DNA of 64,000 bases from Drosophila persimilis (taxonomy: Eukaryota > Arthropoda > Insecta > Diptera > Drosophilidae): assembly GCF_003286085.1 (NCBI RefSeq), contig NW_020825487.1, positions 119,136 to 183,135 on the forward strand, given 5' to 3'. A program made the translations under genes and the position numbers. This document shows, in pieces, positions 45,123-54,851 of the stretch (the stretch's first letter is position 1; each line of letters begins with the position of its first letter). The notes beneath the pieces were generated by a model. It searched no databases. It worked only from the letters and a program-made list of their open reading frames with translations, and had not been told where the DNA came from.

Positions 45123-46900
45123 CAAGTAGGCAATGGAATTTGTATTGGCTGTGTGTGTTGTTGTTGGTAAATGGCTCATGTCTCATGTTCTTTGTGCTGT
45201 GTGAATTGGCTGCTCTGTTGTAAGGGGATGGGATGGGAAGGGGATAAGTGCCTGCTCCCGTATAACCGCCCGGATACTTTATACTTCCGGATCTTACGAT
45301 CCGGGCGCGAGTAGCTCCGAAGAGACGACCGCATAGCATCTTGTGGGCGGTAGTAATGGCTTTGTTGGGGCGTTTGGCAGAGTGGCGAAGGTTGGCAGTT
45401 TGTATTTTGATCCTGCTCAGCCTCATTTGATCTTTAGTTGCGATTGAAGTGGGTGGGGGGGTGGGTGTGGAATTGGCTGGGCATAAATTGATAAATGCAA
45501 TTTGAATTTGAATTGGCTTTTTGGTGTGTTATCGGTCAATGGTCTGGTATTTGCGTGGTATTTTTTGTGATACCACATGTCAAGGGGAAAATGGGAATGG
45601 CAGATAGGTGGGGAAGAAGAGGAAAAAGGTAATAAAACTAATCAGAAAACTACTAATAATATACAATTAACTACAGAAAAACTACATTAATTTACAAAAA
45701 CTTATTTCTAAGATCACAGGCAAGTAACTAAAACTATGGACAAACTATCTACGGACATGCAAAAACTACACAAACAACAGGATTGACATCTACAACAAAA
45801 ACATTGATGCAGACAAGGTAAATAAACGATAATTGACATACATTTATACACATATAAACATATTAATTACAATTTATTTTATTTCTAACAGGAGGACAAA
45901 CAACAACGGAGCACCGGCGGGCATAACAAACGCAATGCGAACATTACGCTGTATACCGGCCGGCTCTGTTGTCCCCCTGTGTGTTGTTTATTGGCTGGCT
46001 GGTGTTGGCGTGCATCGTGGGCATAAGTTGGAGATGGCGAGCGGCTCTAGTCCGGCCGCCCACGTTGCATCTATCAGGTGGAGATGGCGCATCCAATCGA
46101 GTGGCACTGGTCCGGCCACCCGAGATGCATTGTCCAGTGTGTTGGCGATTGGCATCGAAGTGTGTTGCCAACGAATCATGTTATTGGCCGCATCCAAGTG
46201 GCTGCTGGTCCGGCCACCAGGATGCGTTGTCGATTTTAATTGTTGGCCGCATCCGAGTGGCTGCTGGTCCGGCCACCAAGATGCGCTGTCAGTTGGATTG
46301 GCCTGGCCTCCTCGGCCACGTTCGCCGTCAGTTTGTAATGGCGTTTTGGATGGCTGCTGGTCCGGCCATCCAGATGAGGTGTTTGTTTTTGGCGTTCGAT
46401 TTACGTTTGTCTTTATTTGCAGGTACTGTCGGCGTTTGGATGTTGTTGCTGGCGACCCTTGTCTGGTTGGTGTTGGCGTGAGAGACTTTTGCAGGCGAGT
46501 ATTTGTGTTTTTATTGGCAGTCTGCTTCTCCCTCCTGTTTCTCCTTCTTTTGCAGGATTTGGCGCCCTCACATAATTGGCATGAGAGACGGGTGCGACCC
46601 AGTGGTGCGGCAACAGGCGCCAGCATCTGCGTCGTCGTTTGGAATGGCAGCTGTTGGTTGAGAGTGGCGTGACGTCACGGCCATGGTGTGGTGGCAGAGT
46701 CATCAAAAGAGGCCTCCTTTACCGTCCCTTTGGCAGGAAATTGTCATTGTTGATGGCGAGGCAGCTTCTTGGTGATCAGCTCTGTCTGGTGATTGGCAGG
46801 TACGTGTAATTTCGTGTGTTTTGGCAGTCTTTCTTTGTTGTCCGTATTGACGTCTTTTCCTTTGTTGCAGTGGCTGTCTCGGGAACGACGATTGGGCACA
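45123..46900 (+). other. U8 noncoding block
   Basis: G-runs 45224-45243 and intact hairpin. Intron-like A 45629-45719, B 45818-45891, D 46495-46555 (GC donor), E 46800-46870 (complete, unlike U7). TCCGGCC cluster 46048-46377. It matches U7 at an 8908-8909-bp offset up to about 46.8 kb, so U7 lost part of E after the duplication. Confidence 0.55.
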
Positions 46901-47277
46901 TCAATAGGCACCGCCTGATAGCATGCTTTCGCGTGCGCTGGCGATTTGTGCCCTCCATATTTCGCCCAGGCCATCCAGCGCGTCAAATGGGTCGTGGTCG
47001 GTCCATTCGTCGTCATCATCGTCGTCAATTGCTTCGCAGTCCATATCGGATTCGGAGTCCGATATGGCTGCGGCGTCATGGTGCGTATTTGGTGATGGCT
47101 GCATCGGCTGGACCCTCTGGTATTGGCGCCCCTCGGCCAATGGCTGGGGATGTTGGTCGCGATGCTGTAGCTGTTGCCGATGCTGCCGACCCAGACCGCG
47201 CTGGCGTTGCTGCTGCGGCTGTGTGTTGAGTGGCTGTGTGGGTGGCTGCTGCTGCTGCAACTGTCGCTGTAGTGGCT
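46901..47277 (-). pseudogene. U8 gag, C-terminal remnant
   Basis: About 125 codons: the end of the Gln/Pro tract (QRQLQQQQPPTQPLNTQPQQ), then a deletion joining QRVQPMQP to SPNTHHDAAAISD, so the coiled coil and the CDGSC segment are gone, then the acidic tail. At 47277 the 412-like LTR begins. The N-terminal part of the gene is not in the window. Confidence 0.7.
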
Positions 47278-47748
47278 TGTAAAATGAAATGTTCAAATCC
47301 TTTTTGTTGGATCGTTGGGGCTCAACCCTCCGATCTGTTTTATTGTGATTTCTCTTCTGTATTTTACAATTGTGGTTTGGGCTTTTGTAAGCCAAAAGCC
47401 GCGGAGCTGCGCTGCCAGTGACGCCGGCAGCGGAGCGGCAGAACTATGTGTTCTTATCTCTTATATGTTAATATGTATATGCTCAGCGCTGTTGGCAGCG
47501 AGAGCGCGAGGGAAGATATATGTGTGTATATTAGTGCCGTCAAGTCATGGGAACATGCTGACGCTGCACTTGAGTCGCTCGAGGCATTCTTGAGTGAATC
47601 GTAATACGATCACCCAGAATGTCTGGGACTTTATTGTTACGTAAACACTGAAACAAAGTGTTACAGTGTGTATTCTTTAAGTACCGTCGGTACAGTGGGT
47701 ATTCGAAATAATGAATACTTTACTTTACTTTAATATGAGCATACTACA
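47278..47748 (-). repeat. 412-like 3' LTR
   Basis: 471 bp, on the minus strand TGTAGTATGCTC...CATTTTACA, so TG...CA ends. The segment 47749-47994, between the polypurine tract and the end of pol, is A/T-rich and noncoding. Confidence 0.7.
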
Positions 47749-47994
47749 TCTCCCTCCTTTTGAAAAATAACGTAATATAATGAAGTTATTTTATTTTTAG
47801 CTTTTACTATATATGTATACGAGTTATGTATTCTTAAAAAGACAATTTATATATATATTTTTTTTCTTTTTTAGTCAATTATTAGAATATTGAATTTTAA
47901 TTAATATTGATAAAATTTAAAAGTTATTTGAATATAAATGCGGAATAGTATATTTTTATGGTTTATATTTATGTAAGGCCATACTAAAAAATTA

Positions 47995-50793
47995 TTAATA
48001 ATTGCAAATCTTTAACCTATCCTTATGTACTTTCTGAGTTTTGTTTTTATTATCGGAGATTATGACGTTATCTCTTTCTCCGATACTTTCTACTCTATAT
48101 GGTCCTATATATTTAAAATCTAGCTTATGTCCTGTTTCATTTTTCAATAAAACTTTATCTCCTACAGCTAAATTTAAATCTTTTAACTTTAAGTCATAGA
48201 GCTGTTAATTTTTAATTTTATGCTCCTCGAGCATAATCCTTGCTCGTTTATATGCTATTTCTAATCTATATTTACTCTCTTTAGAGTAATCATCTATGTT
48301 ATATAGAGATGCTATTCTATCTATAGTATTAAATTGAACTGGTAAGTTTGAAGTCTTACCGAAAACTAGCTCATATGGACAATAATCATGTGCCATAGAG
48401 GGGGATGTATTAAAACAATATACGAAGTATTGCAGCCATACATCCCAATCTGATTTGTCAGCTGAGATGTATGAGCGTATGAACTCGTTAAATGTTCTGT
48501 GGCTTCGCTCCACGGTTCCTACAGTCTGGTGGTGATGTGCAGTAGAAGTTATGTTTTTGATGTTTAGATTTTTACATAAGTCTTCAATTATTGAATTTTT
48601 ATATTCTGTTCCCATGTCCGTAATGAACGTCTTCATTGGACCGTACTTTAGAATAAAATTTTCAAAAATAGCTTTAGCTACTGTATTTGCACTTTTGTTT
48701 CTAATAGGTATGGCAACAAGGTATTTTGTCAGGTCACATATTAAGGTGACTGCATATTCATTTCCTTGTTCTGATTTAGGAAGTGGACCGATCGTATCCA
48801 CTATTACCCTATCAAAAGCCATGTATGGTGTTTCTGTAATAGTCAATGGAGTTATTGTGTGCTTGGTTACTTTAGCTTTTTGGCATTTTGGACATTTTCG
48901 TATGTAATTGGTTATTTCTTTAGTCATACCTTTCCAAAAATAATGTCTTTTGACCTTGGCCAAGGTTTTTGTTATGCCTGTATGTCCTCCTTGTATGGGA
49001 TCATCATGTAATGTAGACAGTATTGCTTCTTTTTCTTTTTCATTTTTAATTAGGGTCACCGGGTTGAGTAGCGCTACTCTTATTGTTCGTAATATTTTAT
49101 TGCCCATATTTTTAAAATTATCTATTGAAATGTATTCAAAGATATTTTCCCACGGTGCCACTTTGAGTTGGCTGATTTTTTGTTTACCGGCTTGCGTTTC
49201 AAGCCTTTGGAAAAACTGACCTAAGTCAAGGGTTCCATTAGTATACAAATCGCTAACATCATATCTTGCAGTAATTTTTTTTCCATGTTTGAAAAAACAT
49301 AAATTATTATTTACATGCAAGGTCACTACTTTACGTACTTCGTCATTGTTGATGACTTCATATACGTTGGGCTTTGACGCTTTTGTTAGAGATTGCCCAG
49401 GCAATTCTATTTTTTCTTTTCCTGCGCAGGATTTCTGTCTACTCTGTTGCCTGGTAGTGACTTTCAGGACTTTATTTGTTTTTTGTATGTTTTTCAGGTC
49501 TGTGATGGTTATTCTTGATAACGCATCTGCTACATGATTATCTTTACCCTTTAGATACTCGACTGTAAAGTCGTATTCTTCTAATTCGAGCCGCATGCGT
49601 GTGAGTTTTGAGCTAGGATTGACCATTGAAAATAGGTATGTTAGTGGTCTGTGATCCGTTTTTACTGTAAAGTGTTTACCATAGATATATGGTCGAAAAT
49701 GGGTAATTGCCCAATGAATTGCTGCTAATTCCTGTTCTGTAGTACTTTTGTTACTTTCACCTTTTGTGAATGAACGTGATGCATATGCTAATGGGAGTTG
49801 GAGTCCGTTATGGTTTTGAGTTAAAACCGCTCCACATGCTTGTTTACTAGCATCGGTGATTATGCAAAATTCTTTCTGAAAATCTGGGTACTGTAACAGA
49901 GTGGGTTCCATAAGTTTATCTTTTAAATATTGGAATGCATTTTGACATTCAGTTGACCACTCAAAGGGGACATTCTTTTTACATAATCTAGTTATGTGCC
50001 GGGAATAGTCGGCGAAGTTTTTAATAAAACGTCTATAATAATTGCAAAATGCAATAAATCGTCTAGCGCTGTCCGCATCATGTGGGACTGGATAGTTTTT
50101 GATGACGTCATATTTCTTGTCATCTGGCAAGATTCCTTTATCTGTGCATTTATGACCAAGAAAGGTCACTTCATGCATAAAAAATGAACATTTTTGTGGA
50201 TGTAATTTTAGGTTGTGTTTCCTACATATCTCAAAAATATCTGTTAAGTTTTTAAGCATATGTTTTTCGGAACAACCCATGACTATTAGATCGTCCATAT
50301 ACAGGAAGGCTTGCGAAGCTTCAAGTCCAGAGAATGCTATAGTCATCATTCTTTGAAATGAATTCGGCGCTATTTTTAAACCAAATGGTAGTCGCGTGAA
50401 GCGATATGAGCCATTGCTCGTTGAAAAAGACGTTATATTTCGCGAACTTTCTTCTAGTTCGATTTGATGAAAACCTGACATTAAGTCAAGGCATGAGAAA
50501 TACTTTGCTCTACCTAGTTGATCCAAAATGTCATCAATTCTAGGTAGTGGAAATTTGTCGGCCAGGAGTTTTTTGTTTATTTGACGATAGTCAACTACTA
50601 ATCGCCATTTCTTTTGTTCTGAACCCGGAAGGGCTTTCTTTGGGACAAGTAGAAGTGGGCTGTTGTATTCTGATACGGATGGTTCGACAATATTGTCGTT
50701 GATTAATTTTCCTACTTGTTTTTTAATTTCCTCAACTTGGCTATGCGGACTTCGATAGTTCTTTATATATAGGTTATATATGAGGTTCGTCAT
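47995..50793 (-). pseudogene. 412-like pol: RT, RNase H, integrase
   Basis: An 862-codon frame (48205-50793). RT lies at about 20-200 with RLVVDYRQIN and the catalytic YMDD at 165-168. RNase H is at about 305-430 with ITDASKQACGAVL. Integrase has an HHCC region ending RKCPKCQ, then Asp in VDTIGPLP, Asp in FITDMGTEYKN and Glu in GTVERSHRTF, so the catalytic triad is present. An in-frame TAA at 48205-48207 cuts off the last roughly 68 codons (47995-48204, with LNLAVGDKVLLKNE and IGPYRVESI, a typical integrase C-terminus). The N-terminal side is out of phase with the protease frame. Confidence 0.85.
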
Positions 50794-51590
50794 CCCTCAA
50801 TCTCAATTTCTGTTTATAAAAATTATTTGTTGTGATTGATTCGGTTTCAAGCCCGAATACGTCACTAAAATTGGTACATAGTTTAGTTAATTGCTTCTTG
50901 AATTGTACTGGGAAATGTTTGCTTAATTCAGCTATGACAGTTTTTTCTCGGATTTTTTGAGTTGTTTGAATTACCTTGTAATTCGAAAGTGGTTCGTTCA
51001 TATTGTATGTTATTTATATGTACTAATTGGTTGGTACTGGTTGTATTCAGCAATCGGACAAATGTATTATTTTTTGAAGTTATTGTATTTGCTACATAAA
51101 TACCAGGTTGAATTTCCTGGTTTGGGATCAATATGGTTTCTATATCGGACATTAATTCTATTTTTCTGACAACTTGTGATCTTGCTGGTAGAAGAATTGT
51201 ATTGTTACCAGAACTGTATGTTATTGGAACATAAATTTTAATTTTTATATTATTTGGTCGTATTATTAACCAATCCTCTGCAGGTTTTAAGTCTATTAGG
51301 CAGTTTAATTCTTTTATGAAATCAATGCCTATTATTCCATAACACGGAATTGCAAAATTTTGATTAACTAAATGGAAATTGTTTGGAATTATGTACTTAT
51401 CCGTCTGTAGCTCTATTAGGGCAAGGCCTTGGGATGTTATTATACCTTCCCCTATTCCTTGAATATCTATTTTATTTGTTGTTTGAATGTCGTTAAAGAC
51501 ATCTGAATTTTCTTTTAATAATGATATATTGGCACCGGTATCTATAAGGAATGTAAGTTGTTTTCCTGTTTTAGAATTGAGGAATGCCAC
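50774..51590 (-). pseudogene. 412-like protease and pol linker, frameshifted
   Basis: The 50928-51590 frame opens with LTFLIDTGANISLL, a retropepsin active site (DTGA), followed by the flap region (GIGEGIITSQG). The reading then passes, near 50975, into another phase (50774-51001; IAELSKHFPVQF, TNFSDVFGLE), which is the linker before RT. A second shift near 50785 leads into pol. Two shifts of this sort are decay, distinct from the ordinary gag-pol shift. Confidence 0.75.
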
Positions 51591-51634
51591 GAATATATTG
51601 AGATTGAGGTTGATTGTGTGAACCGCTGGATTTT

Positions 51635-52951
51635 TTAATTTAGTGTATCTAAAGGATCTTGGGAGTTTCCCGAAGCTGTCTGTGTAACACGAACATTGTT
51701 CTGTCGTGTGTTTCCATTGCTATTGTATCTTTGGTTGTTATAGGTTCCACCGTTATTACGGTTATTTCCCCTATAGCCAACACGACCTCTATTGTTATTA
51801 TAACTATTGTTGTAAATATGGTTGTGGTTGTAACCACGACCATTTCCTCCACCGCGATAGTTACCTCGAAAGTTACTACCGCGGTAGACTTGTCCTTGTC
51901 TGGTGTACAATATTGAACTTGCACTACCAGTCATCTCTGTACTACACTGTATATATTTTGCTACGGCATCATTCATTGTTGGGAATGTGCCTGCTTCTAG
52001 TATTGTTTTGAGTCTGCCGTGCTCGCAATTTTTAACCATTGTACTAATGGCCTCCTTGCAGCTGAACTTATCGGCGTTTTTCGCTGGCAAACCCTCATCA
52101 ATGTATGATGCTTCTAGAAGTTTTCGCATATCATCAATCTCTGTTGTGAATTGGGCTGCTGTTTTGCCTTTTTGGCATACTTTTGCCATTTTAGCCTTTA
52201 TAACATCTGACGACTCTCCGACAATAGTGTCCTGCAATTTCTTTATTATTGCGCTAATGGTGGTTTCATCTTGTATTTTATACAATGTAGTTCCTATTAC
52301 TTTTGATTTAATTACTTCTATAGCTAAATTTTCGTATGGTCCTTTCGTTAGATTGACCAATTTGAATGCCGTAATGAATCTTTGTAAATGGAGTTTCTGT
52401 CCATTAAATTCCGGAATGGCGTGCGAAATATCTTTGATATATGCCCGTTGGGCAATTGTTTCGTCTGCCATTGTGGTTGGTTCTTGCCCAACTACGCTGT
52501 TTGCTGAACTAGTCGACGGTTTGTCGTCGTTCACCGGATGGTTCGATCTATTTGATCGAGAATCGTCTTCCGATATAATGATAATATTTTTTACATTCGG
52601 GGGCCTGGGACTTATTGGCCTTGATTCCGATTCTACAGCTGGTATATATGTCGCAGCTGTGTTTAGAAGATTTGGGATGTGTATGTCTAGATTGAATTTT
52701 TCTTTAACGAATACTAATCGTTCCCTTAGACGTTTGAAGACGTCTGTAGATTGAAACCAATGTATATCAGTAAGTCTTTGTCTGTTTTCTAGAAAAAGTT
52801 CTCTGACCTCATTATATATGTTTACCAAATTAGTTGTATGTTTAATGACCGTACTATTTTGTGTAGGTCTGTTCTGCGTTAAGCATTTGTATGACTTATC
52901 GAATTCTGCTCTTAGAGTGCAAACTTTAGCGCAGATCGTAAGCCAGTCCAT
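51635..52951 (-). CDS. 412-like gag, 438 codons, intact frame
   Basis: Starts MDWLTICAKVCTL and runs without interruption. The central part (residues about 165-330) is the retrotransposon capsid region (HAIPEFNGQKLHLQRFITAF). There is no CCHC knuckle; the C-terminus is a Gly/Asn/Arg/Tyr-rich basic tail (NFRGNYRGGGNGRGYNHNH), the usual RNA-binding end in Drosophila gypsy and 412-type Gags. The next frame (protease) lies in another phase 45 bp downstream, fitting a separate or frameshifted Pol. Confidence 0.75.
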   Translation of the reverse strand: MDWLTICAKVCTLRAEFDKSYKCLTQNRPTQNSTVIKHTTNLVNIYNEVRELFLENRQRLTDIHWFQSTDVFKRLRERLVFVKEKFNLDIHIPNLLNTAATYIPAVESESRPISPRPPNVKNIIIISEDDSRSNRSNHPVNDDKPSTSSANSVVGQEPTTMADETIAQRAYIKDISHAIPEFNGQKLHLQRFITAFKLVNLTKGPYENLAIEVIKSKVIGTTLYKIQDETTISAIIKKLQDTIVGESSDVIKAKMAKVCQKGKTAAQFTTEIDDMRKLLEASYIDEGLPAKNADKFSCKEAISTMVKNCEHGRLKTILEAGTFPTMNDAVAKYIQCSTEMTGSASSILYTRQGQVYRGSNFRGNYRGGGNGRGYNHNHIYNNSYNNNRGRVGYRGNNRNNGGTYNNQRYNSNGNTRQNNVRVTQTASGNSQDPLDTLN

Positions 52952-52960
52952 ATGTGTTTT

Positions 52961-53290
52961 TTAATGTTGTCCATTCCGATTGGAAGACAATCTAACATTA
53001 GCAATCACAATTCTTCCTAAAATTTCGTTTTCTATTATTTGGCTGTTTACGAGGATGCCGGGTATGGTTGATAATACGATACCTTTTTGTGTGGCATCAC
53101 AATGAATTAGTGGTGAAAAAGGTAAATTATATTCGTTCATATATGAGTATTCGAACTCGTATATGCTAATTGGATTGGGGAATGCGGCTAAGATTGCTTT
53201 AGCTCTATATTCGAAATTTTCATTCCTGTCGTGGGTAGCCCTAATGGCTGCTGCTGTTCTACGTGACATTTTATTTTGTCTTTGTAACAA
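52961..53290 (-). CDS. Small frame upstream of 412-like gag
   Basis: About 100 codons, in the same phase as gag and ending 9 bp before its ATG. A true ATG gives MSRRTAAAIRATHDRNENF; the frame is also open upstream. No motif recognised (ends RIVIANVRLSSNRNGQH). It may be a short leader-encoded protein or a former N-terminal extension of Gag. Confidence 0.4.
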   Translation of the reverse strand: MLQRQNKMSRRTAAAIRATHDRNENFEYRAKAILAAFPNPISIYEFEYSYMNEYNLPFSPLIHCDATQKGIVLSTIPGILVNSQIIENEILGRIVIANVRLSSNRNGQH

Positions 53291-53386
53291 TATATTAAAA
53301 GCGGGAATTCTACCTGAAGTGTACCCATGTACATGTATTCGAGCTCTATTATGCTCCTAGGGGTCGTTGAGACCAATTTTTTTTTT

Positions 53387-54406
53387 TATACCCGATACTC
53401 AAAATGAGTATTGGGGTATATTAGATTTGTGGTAAAAGTGGATGTGTGTAACGTCCAGAAGGAATCGTTTCCGACCCCATAAAGTATATATATTCTTGAT
53501 CAGCATCAATAGCCGAGTCGATTGAGCCATGTCTGTCTGTCCGTCTGTCCGTCCGTCCGTCTGTCCGTCTGTCCGTCTGTCCGTCCCCTTCAGCGCCTAA
53601 TGCTCAAAGACTATAAGAGCTAGAGCAACGATGTTTTGGATCCAGACTTCTGTGATATGATAAACGCAGAATCGTAGAAGATGACTATATCTTCTAGAGT
53701 GCAAAATCTGAACCAGATCGTATAATTATTACAGCCAGAATCACGAAAACAATTTCACTCTTTCTCGCTCTGTCTCACTCTAACACACAGGTTTCATGGT
53801 CGGTTTTGCCAATTGCAAAATATGAGTTCAAGGATCTCAGAACCTATAAAAGCCAGAGCAACCAAATTTGGTATCCACACTCCTGTGATATCGGACCTTG
53901 ACCGTTTCCTGTCCAAATTTCGCCACACCCCCTTCCGCCCCCGCAAAGGACGAAAATCTGAGGCAACCACAAATCTCAGAGACTATTAAGGCTAGAGTAA
54001 CCAAATTTGGTACACACACTCCTTTAAGATGTCACTATAAAACGTATATCTCAGAATTTCGCCCCACCCCCATCCGCCCCCACAAAGGACGAAAATCTGT
54101 TGCATCCACAATATTGCAGATTTGAGAAAACTAAAAACGCAGAATCATAGATAATAACCATATCTATCAGGTTGCTGAATCTGGATCAGATCAGATCATT
54201 TTCATAGCCAAAAGGAGCAAATCAATTTGCACTGGCTACGCAGCGCCCGACGTCACGCTCAGACTGATTTTCTGTCTCTCTCGCACGCACTCTTTGTCGT
54301 GTCGTTAAATATTAGCGGCGTCTGCCGGAGGAGAGCCATACTGACTTAGTATCGGGTATAACCGTAGAGTTGCGGTGTCCGCAGCAACTCACAACGTTCC
54401 CCCTCG
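53387..54406 (+). mobile_element. DINE-1/INE-1-like (Helentron-related) element, copy 1
   Basis: Begins TATACCCGATACTCAAAATG and, near the other end, carries the inverse AGTATCGGGTATA (54349-54361), i.e. subterminal inverted repeats. It contains the (GTCY)n microsatellite (about 53531-53584) typical of DINE-1/mini-me and a 3' hairpin GAGTTGC...GCAACTC (about 54367-54390) before the end CCCCCTCG. It sits between T runs. It lacks coding capacity; the small frames in it are not conserved as proteins. Confidence 0.7.
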
Positions 54407-54851
54407 TTTTTTTTTAAACTCTATCTAAATTGTTTGCCCTACTCATATATCTCTTTTTAATTATCTTATTATGTTTTACATACAATGTTAAAAGGAATTG
54501 TAAAACAGTGACAATGGTTAAAATCAGAAGTAATAACCAGAGTGCATTGAGATCATCCCTGTGGTCTATTATTTTGACATTATTGACCACATTGGCCGTA
54601 TTGTCTTTGGTCTGACTATCGTCAGAACCGAACCAACCCATGGTGATGATTTTCTTTCAAAAATTGGTTTCTACAATGTTGGGGTTTTTATTTTTATTTA
54701 TTATTTTTTTTTTTTTATTATTTGCTATTCATTTATTCTTTTCAATAATAAAAAAAAATTACTAAAAATCTTTTTTTTCTCATGGACACACATATCTATA
54801 TACCCTTCCTTTATTTTTTTAACTCTTTAAAATTTCATCAATATTTTTTTT
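54407..54851 (-). other. T-rich leader segment between DINE-1 copies, with small membrane ORF
   Basis: Probably a continuation of the 412-like leader. A minus-strand frame at 54414-54641 (75 codons, ATG, MGWFGSDDSQTKDN) has one strong hydrophobic segment (about residues 33-55, LWLLLLILTIVTVLQFLLTL) and a basic tail (KHNKIIKKRY). I recall similar short membrane ORFs upstream of gag in some Drosophila LTR elements but cannot confirm it. The rest is T-rich with no feature. Confidence 0.4.

Larger units (their letters stand above)
1..47277 (-). repeat. Tandem array of HeT-A-like Gag-only retroelement units (U0-U8)
   Basis: A partial unit (U0) and eight further units lie head to tail with gag on the minus strand. 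Unit junctions are drawn arbitrarily at a recurring AAGTAGGCAATG block near 179, 4288, 10410, 15694, 26533, 31422, 36214 and 45123. Lengths are about 4.1 kb (U1, and U2 before its insertion) to 4.9 kb. Each unit reads, on the minus strand, as leader, gag, then a long noncoding region. The Gag zinc-knuckle plan (C-x2-C-x4-H-x4-C, C-x2-C-x3-H-x4-C, C-x2-C-x3-H-x6-C) is that of jockey-clade LINEs including HeT-A and TART. No reverse transcriptase belongs to any unit. The plus strand is strikingly G/T-rich. The telomeric assignment is inference from the Gag type, the single orientation and the Gag-only design; no chromosome end is visible. Confidence 0.75.
47278..53386 (-). mobile_element. 412/mdg1-like Ty3/gypsy retrotransposon, degraded
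   Basis: Minus-strand element with a 3' LTR (47278-47748), polypurine tract (AAAAGGAGGGAGA, 47749-47761) and, further right, pol, protease, gag and a small frame, the gypsy order PR-RT-RH-IN. The TGTAGTATG LTR start and Gly/Asn/Arg-rich Gag end resemble the Drosophila 412/mdg1/blood group. No env. The body is interrupted at 53387 by a DINE-1 element. The leader probably continues at 54407-54851 and in short T-rich pieces between the DINE-1 copies, but no 5' LTR was found. It inserted into gag of U8; GGCT precedes the LTR. Confidence 0.75.

Noticed and set aside
1-47277. Calling the array units TART
   Set aside because: TART carries its own reverse transcriptase; none is found in any unit. 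The only non-LTR RT in the window is the R1-type one, with its own ends.
47749-47994. A gene between the 412-like LTR and pol
   Set aside because: Only A/T-rich sequence with stops in all phases; it is the short 3' untranslated part of the element.
53530-53585. (GTCY)n blocks as independent microsatellites or CRISPR-like repeats
   Set aside because: They sit at the same place in every DINE-1 copy and are part of that element; no spacer structure exists.
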